Shown here in pieces: positions 1 through 8,488 of a DNA stretch of 64,000 nt. How positions within the stretch are numbered: the first letter of the stretch is position 1; each line of letters starts with the position of its first letter. The notes under the pieces were generated by a model. It did no database searches and was not told the origin of the DNA. It saw only the letters and a program-made list of their open reading frames with translations. The stretch comes from Haloterrigena salifodinae (GTDB lineage Archaea > Halobacteriota > Halobacteria > Halobacteriales > Natrialbaceae): contig NZ_RQWN01000002.1 of NCBI RefSeq assembly GCF_003977755.1, positions 558,001 through 622,000 of the forward strand, read 5' to 3'. A program made the translations under genes and the position numbers.

Positions 1-306
1 CAGTAGCGCCGCTTGCTCGGGTGTGAGACCGTAGCGGCCCGTCTCAGGATCGTAGGTGACGTATCCGCCGGCCGCTCCCGCATTGAGCCACTCGGTGACG
101 TACGGTTCCACGGTGTCGGTCCGCTCGGCCAACTCGGCAGGCGAGACCGGTCCGCCGTCGGCTAACGCCTCGTAGAGGCCGAGCCTGTCGCCGATAACGA
201 TCAGCGGCGCGTAGTAGGCCACTCCTAGTTCGTTGACGGCCATTCCGACGAGTTCATCCAACTGTTCTTCGTCGACCGGTTCGTCGGCGGTAGTCGGTAG
301 TGCCAT
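1..306 (-). CDS. N-terminal part of a class I SAM-dependent methyltransferase (runs off the window)
   Basis: The start ATG is at 306-304 on the minus strand, and the frame stays open for 102 codons to the window edge. The visible protein has an acidic N-tail and then a winged-helix-like domain (from about residue 25, AYYAPLIVIGDRLGLYEAL, followed by SPAELAERTDTVEPYVTEWL). That arrangement is typical of the dimerisation/wHTH domain before the Rossmann methyltransferase domain in Rv2258c-like and O-methyltransferase-like proteins. The SAM-binding domain itself lies outside the window, so the substrate is unknown. The gene is divergent from the FilR1-type regulator at 458, with about 150 bases of shared upstream DNA. 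Confidence 0.75.
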   Translation of the reverse strand, partial: MALPTTADEPVDEEQLDELVGMAVNELGVAYYAPLIVIGDRLGLYEALADGGPVSPAELAERTDTVEPYVTEWLNAGAAGGYVTYDPETGRYGLTPEQAALL

Positions 307-457
307 ATCTGGACAGTGGACGGCGAACGTGTTGGCCTCATTCACGGAGATTCCGTTTCACGGACTGAACGCCGTTTCAGTGCGTGAGAGTGACTGTCTC
401 ATCACGTACGAGATAGAGCTACTACCGTTGCTACCCTATCTCGAGCTAGTGACTGAC

Positions 458-1354
458 ATGGACGTTCCCGAAGACGACCAACTCACGTTCAATCCACCGG
501 CATCGCCGATCGTAGAGGCGGTCATGCAGAACGCGCGGAACCAGCAATACCTCGGTAAGCGCCTCAACGCGGCAGGCACCCGCGCCGACCCGGACCATCT
601 CGGCGACATCGTCCGGCACGGGCCGGTTCTCGAGGCGCTCCGAGCGGAGCCCCTGGATCGCCGCGAGATTGAGGATCGCCTCGACGTTTCGCGGGCGACG
701 AGCCACCGCCTGACGAGGTGGCTCGACGAACAGGGGTTCGTCGAGAAGACGGACGGTCGGTTCCGGTTGACGGGTCGCGGCGAGGCGGTCACCGACGAAG
801 TTCTCCGATTCGAGGCGAACGTGAGCACCGTCCACCGGATGGGACCGCTGTTGGACGTGATCTGTCCGCACCACGCTGAGTTCGCCATCGAACCGATGAT
901 CGATTCGACCGTGACGGTCGCTGAACCGACCGTCCCGGACCGACCTGCCGAGCGGTTGATCTCGCTCGTCGGCGAGTCGGAAACGTTCCGGGGGTTCAAC
1001 ACGACGCATCTGGCGCCGCTGATGATCGGCGAGTTCTACCAGCGAGTATTTGACGGCACCGAAGCTGAACTCATTTACCCACCGGACATCGCCGAGAGGC
1101 TGCGTGAAACGTATCCGACCCGCGTGACTGAGGCGGTCGATCGTGGACGGTTGACCCTCCGGACTCGCGAGAAACTCCCGTACGGACTCGCGCTCTTCGA
1201 CGAACGCGTCGGACTCGGCGGATACGACGACGACACAGGGCTGATGCAGGTGTTCGTCGACACGGACTCGCCCATGGCCCGCGAGTGGGCCGAACGGGTC
1301 TACGCGTCGATTCAGGCGGACTCTACGCGACTCGACAGTCGGATAGAGCAGTGA
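458..1354 (+). CDS. Winged-helix transcriptional regulator with FilR1-type sensor domain
   Basis: This is a 298-residue protein. A winged helix at about residues 45-105 (LDRREIEDRLDVSRATSHRL, wing around FRLTGRGEAV) is followed by a C-terminal domain of about 180 residues of the kind found in the methanogen regulator FilR1 and its many haloarchaeal paralogues (formerly DUF1724). The family binds DNA, and the C-terminal domain is presumed to sense a ligand that is rarely known. The ATG at 458 is chosen because homology-like sequence begins there and the upstream in-frame 75 codons look non-coding. It is divergent from the methyltransferase gene, a plausible target. A perfect hairpin follows the stop. 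Confidence 0.8.
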   Translation: MDVPEDDQLTFNPPASPIVEAVMQNARNQQYLGKRLNAAGTRADPDHLGDIVRHGPVLEALRAEPLDRREIEDRLDVSRATSHRLTRWLDEQGFVEKTDGRFRLTGRGEAVTDEVLRFEANVSTVHRMGPLLDVICPHHAEFAIEPMIDSTVTVAEPTVPDRPAERLISLVGESETFRGFNTTHLAPLMIGEFYQRVFDGTEAELIYPPDIAERLRETYPTRVTEAVDRGRLTLRTREKLPYGLALFDERVGLGGYDDDTGLMQVFVDTDSPMAREWAERVYASIQADSTRLDSRIEQ

Positions 1355-1423
1355 CACCCCGCTCGCAAGAGCGGATGGATATCAGTACAATCTATTACTC
1401 GTTTTTCCTCTCAAACCGCTAAA

Positions 1424-1444
1424 TTCGGGCGTCCCACGCCCGAA
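1424..1444. terminator. Perfect hairpin after the regulator gene
   Basis: TTCGGGCG, loop TCCCA, CGCCCGAA: an 8-bp perfect stem 70 bases past the stop of the regulator gene, with a T-rich stretch (around 1411-1416) just before it. Its position between two co-directional genes suggests a transcript end, but archaeal termination depends mainly on T-runs, so the role is inferred. Confidence 0.4.
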
Positions 1445-1667
1445 ATATTGATTCGGTCGTCCGTCGAACTAGAGCCTGTCGCGCTCCTTGTCAAAGCGAG
1501 CAAGACCGACCGCTCGAGCACACTCGAAAGCAAGCGGCGGCCGTCGGGCTCTCGGCCAATACCGGTAACGATAGTGACACAAACCCGCGGTTAACGACGG
1601 CTTGACGAGCCCCACCGTGCAGACGCACGCCCCGAGCATTTACCCGCTAATCCGGTACCCGGCGGTG

Positions 1668-2954
1668 ATGGTCCGAACCGAAGCTAACAGAAACCGCTGG
1701 TTGATCGCGCTCTCGGCAATCGCGATCCACCTCTCCATCGGATCGATTTACGCGTACAGCGTCTATCAGAACCCGCTTCGCGACGAGCTAGGGTGGGCGA
1801 TATCCGACGTCTCGCTGGCCTTTACCGTCGCGATCGTCTTCCTCGCGCTCTCGGCGGCATTCCTTGGGGGGTTCGTCGAAAACCACGGCCCGCGGACCTC
1901 GGGACTGATCGCCGCCGGAACGTTCGGCCTCGGAATCATCGGCGCCGGCGTGAGCGTCCAACTCGAGAGCTACGCCGCGTTCGTCCTGACGTTCGGCGTG
2001 ATCAGCGGGATCGGCATCGGACTCGGATACATCACGCCGATTTCGACGCTCGTCCAGTGGTTCCCCGACCGCCGCGGGATGGCCACCGGGATGGCGGTGA
2101 TGGGCTTCGGCGCCGGCGCGCTCGTGACCGGTCCGGTCGCGAACTACGTCATGGAGACCGCCAGCATCCCTGTCACCTTCTACGGACTCGGCGTGGCCTA
2201 CTTCCTCCTGATGGCCGCCGGCGCGAGCTATCTGAAGAAGCCGCCGGTCGACTGGGTTCCGGACGGAATCGACGAAAGTGAACTCGACACTGCCAACAAC
2301 GAGAAGGGCGTCTCCGTCAACACCGACCTCGCGGAACTCACCGGCAGCGAGGCCCTGCGGACGCCGCGGTTCTACCTCGTGTGGCTGGTCATGTTCATCA
2401 ACATCTCGGCCGGGATCATGCTGCTGTCGGTCGCGTCGCCGATGACGCAGGTCATCGCGCAGGTTGACGCGGCGACCGCGGCCTCGGTCGTCGGCCTCAT
2501 CGGCATCTTCAACGGCGGCGGCCGGATCTTCTGGGCGACCGCCTCCGACTACATCGGCCGGACGAGCACGTACGGCGTGTTCTTCGGCCTCCAGATCGCC
2601 GCGTTCCTGCTGATGCCCCAGATCACCCACCTCTGGCTGTTCGCGGGACTGCTGTTCCTCATCATCAGCGCGTACGGCGGCGGGTTCGCCTGTCTGCCGG
2701 CGTACCTGGGCGACCTGTTCGGGACGAAGGAACTCAGCGCCATCCACGGCTACACCCTGACGGCGTGGGGAGCCGCGGGCGTCGCAGGCCCGATGCTCAT
2801 CTCCGAGATCGTCGAACGGACCGGTAGCTACGTCATGGCCTTCTACATCATCACCGGCGCGCTGGTCGTCGGGCTGACCGCCGTGGGCGTCCTGTACTAC
2901 CGGATCGAGGACGTCCGAGAGTCATCCCCCAGAGCCGACCCGCAGGCGACCTGA
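1668..2954 (+). CDS. OFA-family MFS transporter, probable formate carrier
   Basis: A major facilitator protein of about 428 residues with 12 predicted membrane helices in two bundles of six, split by a charged loop near residues 205-230. The N-terminal pattern (LSIGSIYAYSVYQNPL, then GWAISDVSLAFT) and the loop-2 motif (WFPDRRGMATGMAVMGFGAG) are those of the oxalate/formate antiporter (OFA) family. The ATG at 1668 begins with a charged MVRTEANRNRW stretch directly before helix 1. The upstream in-frame ATG-less extension is Pro/Thr-rich and unlikely. The next two large genes make a formate dehydrogenase, which strongly suggests that the substrate is formate; oxalate or another small carboxylate remains possible. 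Confidence 0.85.
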   Translation: MVRTEANRNRWLIALSAIAIHLSIGSIYAYSVYQNPLRDELGWAISDVSLAFTVAIVFLALSAAFLGGFVENHGPRTSGLIAAGTFGLGIIGAGVSVQLESYAAFVLTFGVISGIGIGLGYITPISTLVQWFPDRRGMATGMAVMGFGAGALVTGPVANYVMETASIPVTFYGLGVAYFLLMAAGASYLKKPPVDWVPDGIDESELDTANNEKGVSVNTDLAELTGSEALRTPRFYLVWLVMFINISAGIMLLSVASPMTQVIAQVDAATAASVVGLIGIFNGGGRIFWATASDYIGRTSTYGVFFGLQIAAFLLMPQITHLWLFAGLLFLIISAYGGGFACLPAYLGDLFGTKELSAIHGYTLTAWGAAGVAGPMLISEIVERTGSYVMAFYIITGALVVGLTAVGVLYYRIEDVRESSPRADPQAT

Positions 2955-3127
2955 TCGCCTCGAGTCGCGCCGGCGCAACTACTCGAGCGTCTTCGCCCCG
3001 AGGCCGGACAACCGTTCGCGTCGACACGCGACCGCACTACTGCGGAACCTGTCGGCTCCCACTGCGGGACCTGTCGATTCCCGTGGCAGTGAGAAACGCT
3101 ATCCGTGCCGTCCGCAAACGGTGGGGT

Positions 3128-3289
3128 ATGTTCGGCGATCGAACGCCGTCGGAAGCGACCGAAACGGAACGCGAAAGCGGGCGACGCGTCGGGGCAGTGG
3201 CGCTGTTGCTCGTCGCGATACTCGGCGCCCTCGCGGTAGCGCTCGGAGCGCGCCGCAGGGAGCGATCGACGCTGGAACCCCCGTTCTGA
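3128..3289 (+). CDS. Small single-pass membrane protein
   Basis: A 53-residue protein starting at ATG 3128, with an acidic/charged N-terminus, one strongly hydrophobic helix (residues about 21-41, VGAVALLLVAILGALAVALG) and an Arg-rich C-terminus, so the C-terminus should face the cytoplasm. It lies between the transporter and the formate dehydrogenase genes on the same strand. No family is recognised. The clean membrane-helix pattern and codon use support a real gene, but the short length leaves doubt. Confidence 0.45.
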   Translation: MFGDRTPSEATETERESGRRVGAVALLLVAILGALAVALGARRRERSTLEPPF

Positions 3290-3414
3290 TCCGACACCAC
3301 GTACGGATCCCCAGACTGATCGCTGCAAGCCAGTAGCGTGATTGACACGCCGGAGATCCGCACGTCCCCGTTCAGGGTGTGCTTTTTCGTATCCCGGGAC
3401 CGGAGACGGAGGCA

Positions 3415-5043
3415 ATGGATGAACGGACCGAGTCGACGGACGAAGCGGCCATCGTTCGCGTCGCCGGCGGGTCGGAGAGCGAACGACGAAAACAGCGCGC
3501 GCTGGACGAGCTTCGCTCGGCGGCCGAGGAAACCCGCGTCCTCGAGACCGGACCGACCGGCGTTCGGGAGCTAGAGCCGCTCGTTCTTCTCACCGACGGC
3601 GGTCAGACGGCCTTCTATTCCGCGCCGGTCGTCGGCCGGCTCGAATCGCTCGTCGAGACGGTAGAGCGCGGCGAACTCCCAACCGACGACCCCGTGACGG
3701 TCGTCGACCACGAGCCGGCGCCGGCGTCGCTTCCGACGCCCGAGGACGGGCCGCTCGCGGTGGGTCGGCGCCGCGTCCTCGGCCGCTGTGGCTGGGTCGA
3801 TCCCACGTCGGTTCCCGACGAGTCGGCGGCCGAACTGGTCGGCGACGATCCCGACGAGGCGCTCTCGCGGGTCCGCGACGTGGGACTGCTCGGCCGCGGT
3901 CGCGGCGACTGGAGCGTCGACGATCCCGTTACCGAGGAGTGGGAGCTAGCCCGCGAGACGGCCGCGGAGGGGTCTGACGAGCCCGACTCCGAGGCCGACG
4001 ACCCGGTCGTCGTCGTCAACGCCAACGAGAGCGACGACCGCAACGCGACCGATCGGACGCTGCTCGAGGCCGTGCCGGGCGAGGTACTCGACGGGGCCCT
4101 CGCCGTCGCCGAACTGGTCGGTGCCGACGACGTCGTCGTCTACTGTAACGAGAACGACGATCGAGCCCGCGAGCGCGTCCACGAGGCCGCCCGCAACGCC
4201 GAGGAGCGATTCGCCGAACGCCTCGACCGGGAGCGCGGACCCGAGGTCGTCGTCGGACCGGATCGGTTCATCGCCGGCGAGCCGACGATGGCCCTCGAGG
4301 CCATGGAGGGCAACGACCGCCTCGAGGCTCGCCTCCGGCCGCCGTCGCCGGCCGAGCATGGCCTCTACGGGCGACCGACCGTCGTCCACACCCCGCGGAC
4401 GATGGCGCAGGCTCGCCGCGCGATGCTCCACCCCGAGGAGTTCGACGCGGACGACGCCGACCCCGGCACCCGGCTGGTCACCGTCACGGGCGACGTCGAC
4501 GCGGCGGCGACCGTGGAGCTCCCGACCGGCGGGAATCTGGCCGACGCTCGAGAGGCCGTCTCCCTCGAGGGGCAGTTCAAGATGGCCTGCGTCGGCGGCC
4601 AGTTCGGCGGGCTCACGCGGTCGCTCTCGCAGTCGCCGTCGGCGCCCGCCCTTGCCGGCGCCGGGCTCGGAACTGAGGGCGTGGTCGAACTATTGAACGA
4701 GGACAACTGCGTGCTCGCGACGGCCGGGCGGCGAGCGAACTTCGCGATGGAGTCGAACTGCGGGCGCTGCGTCACCTGTCGCGAGGGTAGTCAGGAACTC
4801 ACAAACATGCTTCGAGATATCTACGACGGCCATTACCAAGATGCAAAGATACGCGAATTGACCCGCGTGATGGGCGAAACGAGCATCTGCCACTTCGGCC
4901 GCACGGCGATCCGCCCGGCCGTCACGGGGATGCGCGAGTTCGAGCGGGAGGTGGCCGCTCACACCGAGGGTCGCTGTCCCAGCGGCGAGTGCGAGGGCGC
5001 GATGACGCAGACCGCCGGACACCAGACGGAGGGGAACCGATGA
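3415..5043 (+). CDS. NuoF-like subunit of formate dehydrogenase
   Basis: A 542-residue protein of the NuoF/HoxF/FdhB group, which passes electrons between NADH/FMN and Fe-S clusters. Residues 1-100 look like the thioredoxin-like domain that often precedes NuoF, but its cluster cysteines are missing (GPTGVRELEPLV where relatives have GCxGxCxxEPLV). The FMN/NADH signatures are also eroded: GLLGRGRGDW near residue 159 instead of GLRGRGGAGFPTG, and NANESDDRNATDR near 202 instead of NADExEPGTxKDR. The SLBB-like region and the C-terminal [4Fe-4S] site are intact (C449, C452, C455, C492). The gene overlaps fdhF by ATGA, so the two are translationally coupled. The start at 3415 removes a short unsupported extension. 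Whether it still uses NAD is unclear. Confidence 0.85.
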   Translation: MDERTESTDEAAIVRVAGGSESERRKQRALDELRSAAEETRVLETGPTGVRELEPLVLLTDGGQTAFYSAPVVGRLESLVETVERGELPTDDPVTVVDHEPAPASLPTPEDGPLAVGRRRVLGRCGWVDPTSVPDESAAELVGDDPDEALSRVRDVGLLGRGRGDWSVDDPVTEEWELARETAAEGSDEPDSEADDPVVVVNANESDDRNATDRTLLEAVPGEVLDGALAVAELVGADDVVVYCNENDDRARERVHEAARNAEERFAERLDRERGPEVVVGPDRFIAGEPTMALEAMEGNDRLEARLRPPSPAEHGLYGRPTVVHTPRTMAQARRAMLHPEEFDADDADPGTRLVTVTGDVDAAATVELPTGGNLADAREAVSLEGQFKMACVGGQFGGLTRSLSQSPSAPALAGAGLGTEGVVELLNEDNCVLATAGRRANFAMESNCGRCVTCREGSQELTNMLRDIYDGHYQDAKIRELTRVMGETSICHFGRTAIRPAVTGMREFEREVAAHTEGRCPSGECEGAMTQTAGHQTEGNR

Positions 5044-8000
5044 GCAGCGAGGACCCGGCGAGCCACGTCGACGACGTGGAAACCGAACGGCGACCGACCG
5101 CCGTCGAGAAGCTCCCTTCGGTGCCGAACGTGTCCGATCCGCGGCCGAGTACGCCGCTCACGGAGCAGTTCGAGACCGGGACCGCCAACGACCCGGACGT
5201 CCGCTCCGGAGACGGCAAGGACGGAATGACCCACCTCACGGTCGACGGGACGCCCGTCTCGGTGCCGCCGGGCTCGACGATCATCGACGCGGTCGAGTCC
5301 GTCGAACCGGCCGACGAGCTGGCCGCGCTCTGTTACTACGACCGCGACACCGAACAGGCCGACGCGATCGGGCCGCGCGGCGAGTGTCGGACCTGCACCG
5401 TCCACACGGAAGAACACGGACTCGTGACGTCCTGCTCGCATCCCGTCGAGGAAGGGATGACGGTCCGAACCGACGAGGACGACGCAGCCGAGGCGCGCGA
5501 GGTCAACCTCGACCTGCAGCTGTCGGATCACAACCTTCGCTGTACGACCTGCGGCCAGAACGGCCGCTGCGAACTGCAGGACACCTCCATCGAGCAGGGC
5601 GTCGAGGAACCGCGGTGGGGCGTCTTCGAGGACCGCGACCAGTACGAACCGCTCGACGACACCTCGCCGGCCATCCAGATCGACCGCAACAAGTGCATCC
5701 TCTGTAACCGCTGCGTCGAGGCCTGCAATGACGTGCAGGTCGAGGGCGTTCTTCGGATGGAGGGCAACGGCCAGGACACCCGCATCGCCTTCCAGAACGG
5801 CGAGGAGACCTTCGACGAGTCCACCTGCGTCTCCTGTGGCCACTGCGCGACTGTCTGCCCGACCGGCGCCCTGGTCGAGCAGGGGCTGACCGACGCCGCG
5901 ACGATCCCCCTGCCCGGCTTCACCCAGGAGAACTCGATCGGCAAGGTCCTCGAGAGCCCGAAGGCCGAAACGGCCGACCAGACGGAGGCGCCGAACCGTG
6001 ATCTCCCATACGACGTCGAGGGCCGAGCGAAGCCCGAGGAGGACCTCTCCGGCGTCGCCCGCTTCATGTCGATCGCGAGAGCGCGCGCCGAGGACTCGAA
6101 GCGGCAGATGAGCCACACCTTGAAGGAGGTCGGCGACCGCGCCCTCGAGGAGTTCGAACACGTCTCCGAGGGGATCGCCAGCGAGGCGATGCCAGCCGGC
6201 CAACTGTTCAACGTCGCGACGACCATCGGCGACGCGCGCCTCTCGCGAATCGAGAAGGCCGAGACCACCTGCAACTACTGCGCCGTCGGCTGTCGGTTCG
6301 AACTCTACGGCAAGGACGGCGAAGTGCTCGGCGTCCGGCCCGCCGACCCGGACTCGGCGCCGGCGAACGACTTCTCGACCTGCGTGAAGGGGAAATTCGG
6401 CTACGACTACGTCGACGCCGACGATCGCCTCGAGAAACCCCTCGTTCGAAAAGAGAACGCGCCGGACGGCCCGGTCGGCCGCGAGGGCTTCCGCGAGGCG
6501 TCGTGGAAGGAAGCCATCGAGCGCGTCTACGAGGGGCTCTCGGAGATCCGCGACGAACACGGCAGCGAGAGCCTCTCGGTCATCTCTTCGTCGAAGACGA
6601 CCAACGAGGAGAACTTCTTGAACCAGAAGTTCGCCCGGCAGGTCCTGGGGACGCCCCACGTCGACAACTGCGCGCGGCTCTGTCACTCCTCGACGGTGGC
6701 GGCCCTCCAGCAGACGGTCGGCTACGGCGCGATGACCAACCGGATCAACGAGGACATCGGGGAGACCGACTGCTATCTCATCACCGGCTCGAACACGACC
6801 GAGTCCCACCCCGTCCTCGCGACGCGGATCAAACAGAACGTCCGCGACGGGGCGGATCTCATCGTCATCGATCCCCGGGAGATGGGGCTGGCCGAGCACG
6901 CCGACCAGTACATCCGGACGACCCCCGGCGAGGACGTGGCCTGGATGAACGGGATGATCCGGTACATCATCGAGAACGACCTTCACGACGAGGAGTTCAT
7001 CGAGGAGCGGACCAAACACTTCGACGAACTGAAGGAGAAGGTCGAACCGTTCACGCCCGAGCAGGTCGAGGAGCTGACGGCCGTCCCCGCCGAGGAACTG
7101 AAGAAGGCCGCCGAGACGATCGCCACCGCCGATACCTGCATCTTCGGCTGGGCGATGGGGCTGACCCAGCACACGACCGGGACGCGCAACGTGCTGGCCA
7201 TCGCCGACCTCGCGCTGGTGACGGGCAATCTCGGCAAGCCCCGCGCCGGGCTCTCGGCGTTCCGCGGCCAGAACAACGTCCAGGGCGGCGGGGGCGACAT
7301 GGGACCGGCCCCGCACAGGCTTCCGGGGTATCAAGACCTCGGCGACGAGGAGGTCCTCCAGAAGTTCGAGGACGAGTGGGGCGAGCGCCCGCCGAACGAC
7401 GTCGGGCTCCGCCTCCCGGAGCAGTTCCACGCCGTCAACGACGGCGACCTTCAGGGCATGTTCATCATGGGCGAAAACCCCGTCCTCTCGGAGCCGGACC
7501 TCGACAACGCCGAGCGGGCGCTGACGAAGCTCGACTTCCTCGCCGTCCAGGACATCTTCCTGACCGAGTCGGCCGAGTACGCCGACGTGGTGCTCCCGGC
7601 CGCCTCCGCCGCCGAGAAGGACGGGACCTTCACCAATACGGAGCGGCGCATCCAGCGGGTCCGACCCGCCGTCGACTCGCCGGGGAAAGCGAAACCGGAC
7701 CAGGAGATCCTCATCCAGCTCGCCCGGCGGTTCGGCTACGACTGGGAGTACGACTCGGCGGCCGACGTGATGGACGAAATCAATTCCCTCGTCCCCATCT
7801 ACGGCGGCGTCACCTACGATCGACTCGAGGAGGAGACCAAAGGAATCCAGTGGCCCTGCTTCGACGAGGACGATCCCGGCACGCCGTACCTCTACGAGGA
7901 CGAGTTCAACTTCGAGGACGGGAAGGCCCGTTTCGTCCCCGCCGACTACGCCAAGCCGCCGGACATGCCCGACGAGGAGTACCCGATCACGCTCTCCTCG

Positions 8001-8432
8001 GGGCGAGTCCTGTACCACTGGCACACCGGCACGATGACTCGCCGGGTGGGGACGCTCATGAACCACGTCCCGGAGAGTTTCGTGACGATCCACCCGGAGA
8101 TGGCCGACCAGTTGGGCATCGACGACCAGGAGTACGTCCGCGTCCAGTCCCGGCAGGGCGAGATCGTCGTGAAGGCCAACGTCGAGGACACCTCCGATCC
8201 CGGCGTCGTCTTCATCCCGATGCACTTCCCGCAGGGAGCGATCAACAAGCTCACCCAGCATGAACTCGACCCGACGTCGTTCATCCCGCAGTACAAGGTG
8301 ACGAGCGTCCGGATCACGCCGCTCGACGTTCCCCCCGAGGAGGCGGCCAACGTCGTCTCACCGACGCCCGGCCAACTCGAGGGGCAGGGCGGCGATCCAG
8401 AGGACGTCGGCGGTCGTAGCGCGGACGACTGA
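5040..8432 (+). CDS. fdhF: Formate dehydrogenase alpha subunit, molybdopterin, NuoG-fused, cysteine type
   Basis: An 1130-residue protein that oxidises formate to CO2 at a Mo/W-bis-MGD centre. In order it carries a [2Fe-2S] ferredoxin domain (C98, C116, C119, C132), a NuoG-type His-Cys cluster (H164, C168, C171, C177), two [4Fe-4S] ferredoxin clusters (C219/222/225/229 and C263/266/269/273), the [4Fe-4S] site of the molybdopterin oxidoreductase domain (C411, C414, C418, C448), the catalytic loop CARLCHSS with C548 next to a His (where some enzymes have selenocysteine), and a C-terminal dinucleotide-binding domain from about residue 995. Its start overlaps the NuoF-like gene. The architecture is that of soluble NAD-linked formate dehydrogenases. 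No fdhD-like sulfurtransferase gene is in the window. Confidence 0.93.
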   Translation: MSSEDPASHVDDVETERRPTAVEKLPSVPNVSDPRPSTPLTEQFETGTANDPDVRSGDGKDGMTHLTVDGTPVSVPPGSTIIDAVESVEPADELAALCYYDRDTEQADAIGPRGECRTCTVHTEEHGLVTSCSHPVEEGMTVRTDEDDAAEAREVNLDLQLSDHNLRCTTCGQNGRCELQDTSIEQGVEEPRWGVFEDRDQYEPLDDTSPAIQIDRNKCILCNRCVEACNDVQVEGVLRMEGNGQDTRIAFQNGEETFDESTCVSCGHCATVCPTGALVEQGLTDAATIPLPGFTQENSIGKVLESPKAETADQTEAPNRDLPYDVEGRAKPEEDLSGVARFMSIARARAEDSKRQMSHTLKEVGDRALEEFEHVSEGIASEAMPAGQLFNVATTIGDARLSRIEKAETTCNYCAVGCRFELYGKDGEVLGVRPADPDSAPANDFSTCVKGKFGYDYVDADDRLEKPLVRKENAPDGPVGREGFREASWKEAIERVYEGLSEIRDEHGSESLSVISSSKTTNEENFLNQKFARQVLGTPHVDNCARLCHSSTVAALQQTVGYGAMTNRINEDIGETDCYLITGSNTTESHPVLATRIKQNVRDGADLIVIDPREMGLAEHADQYIRTTPGEDVAWMNGMIRYIIENDLHDEEFIEERTKHFDELKEKVEPFTPEQVEELTAVPAEELKKAAETIATADTCIFGWAMGLTQHTTGTRNVLAIADLALVTGNLGKPRAGLSAFRGQNNVQGGGGDMGPAPHRLPGYQDLGDEEVLQKFEDEWGERPPNDVGLRLPEQFHAVNDGDLQGMFIMGENPVLSEPDLDNAERALTKLDFLAVQDIFLTESAEYADVVLPAASAAEKDGTFTNTERRIQRVRPAVDSPGKAKPDQEILIQLARRFGYDWEYDSAADVMDEINSLVPIYGGVTYDRLEEETKGIQWPCFDEDDPGTPYLYEDEFNFEDGKARFVPADYAKPPDMPDEEYPITLSSGRVLYHWHTGTMTRRVGTLMNHVPESFVTIHPEMADQLGIDDQEYVRVQSRQGEIVVKANVEDTSDPGVVFIPMHFPQGAINKLTQHELDPTSFIPQYKVTSVRITPLDVPPEEAANVVSPTPGQLEGQGGDPEDVGGRSADD

Positions 8433-8488
8433 CGTCGGCTGACGACGTCGCTGCGCTCTCGAACTCGCCTTCGCTCTCACTCCCGCGC

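Noticed and set aside
361-375. Further copy of the GGACTGAAC repeat edge near the window start
   Set aside because: Nine bases match by chance; the GGGGC and palindrome parts are absent.
4959-8261. Open frame of 1100 codons on the minus strand under fdhF
   Set aside because: It is the mirror of a GC-rich coding sequence: Arg/Leu/Asp-biased, no domain pattern, while the plus strand has a full set of Fe-S and molybdopterin motifs.
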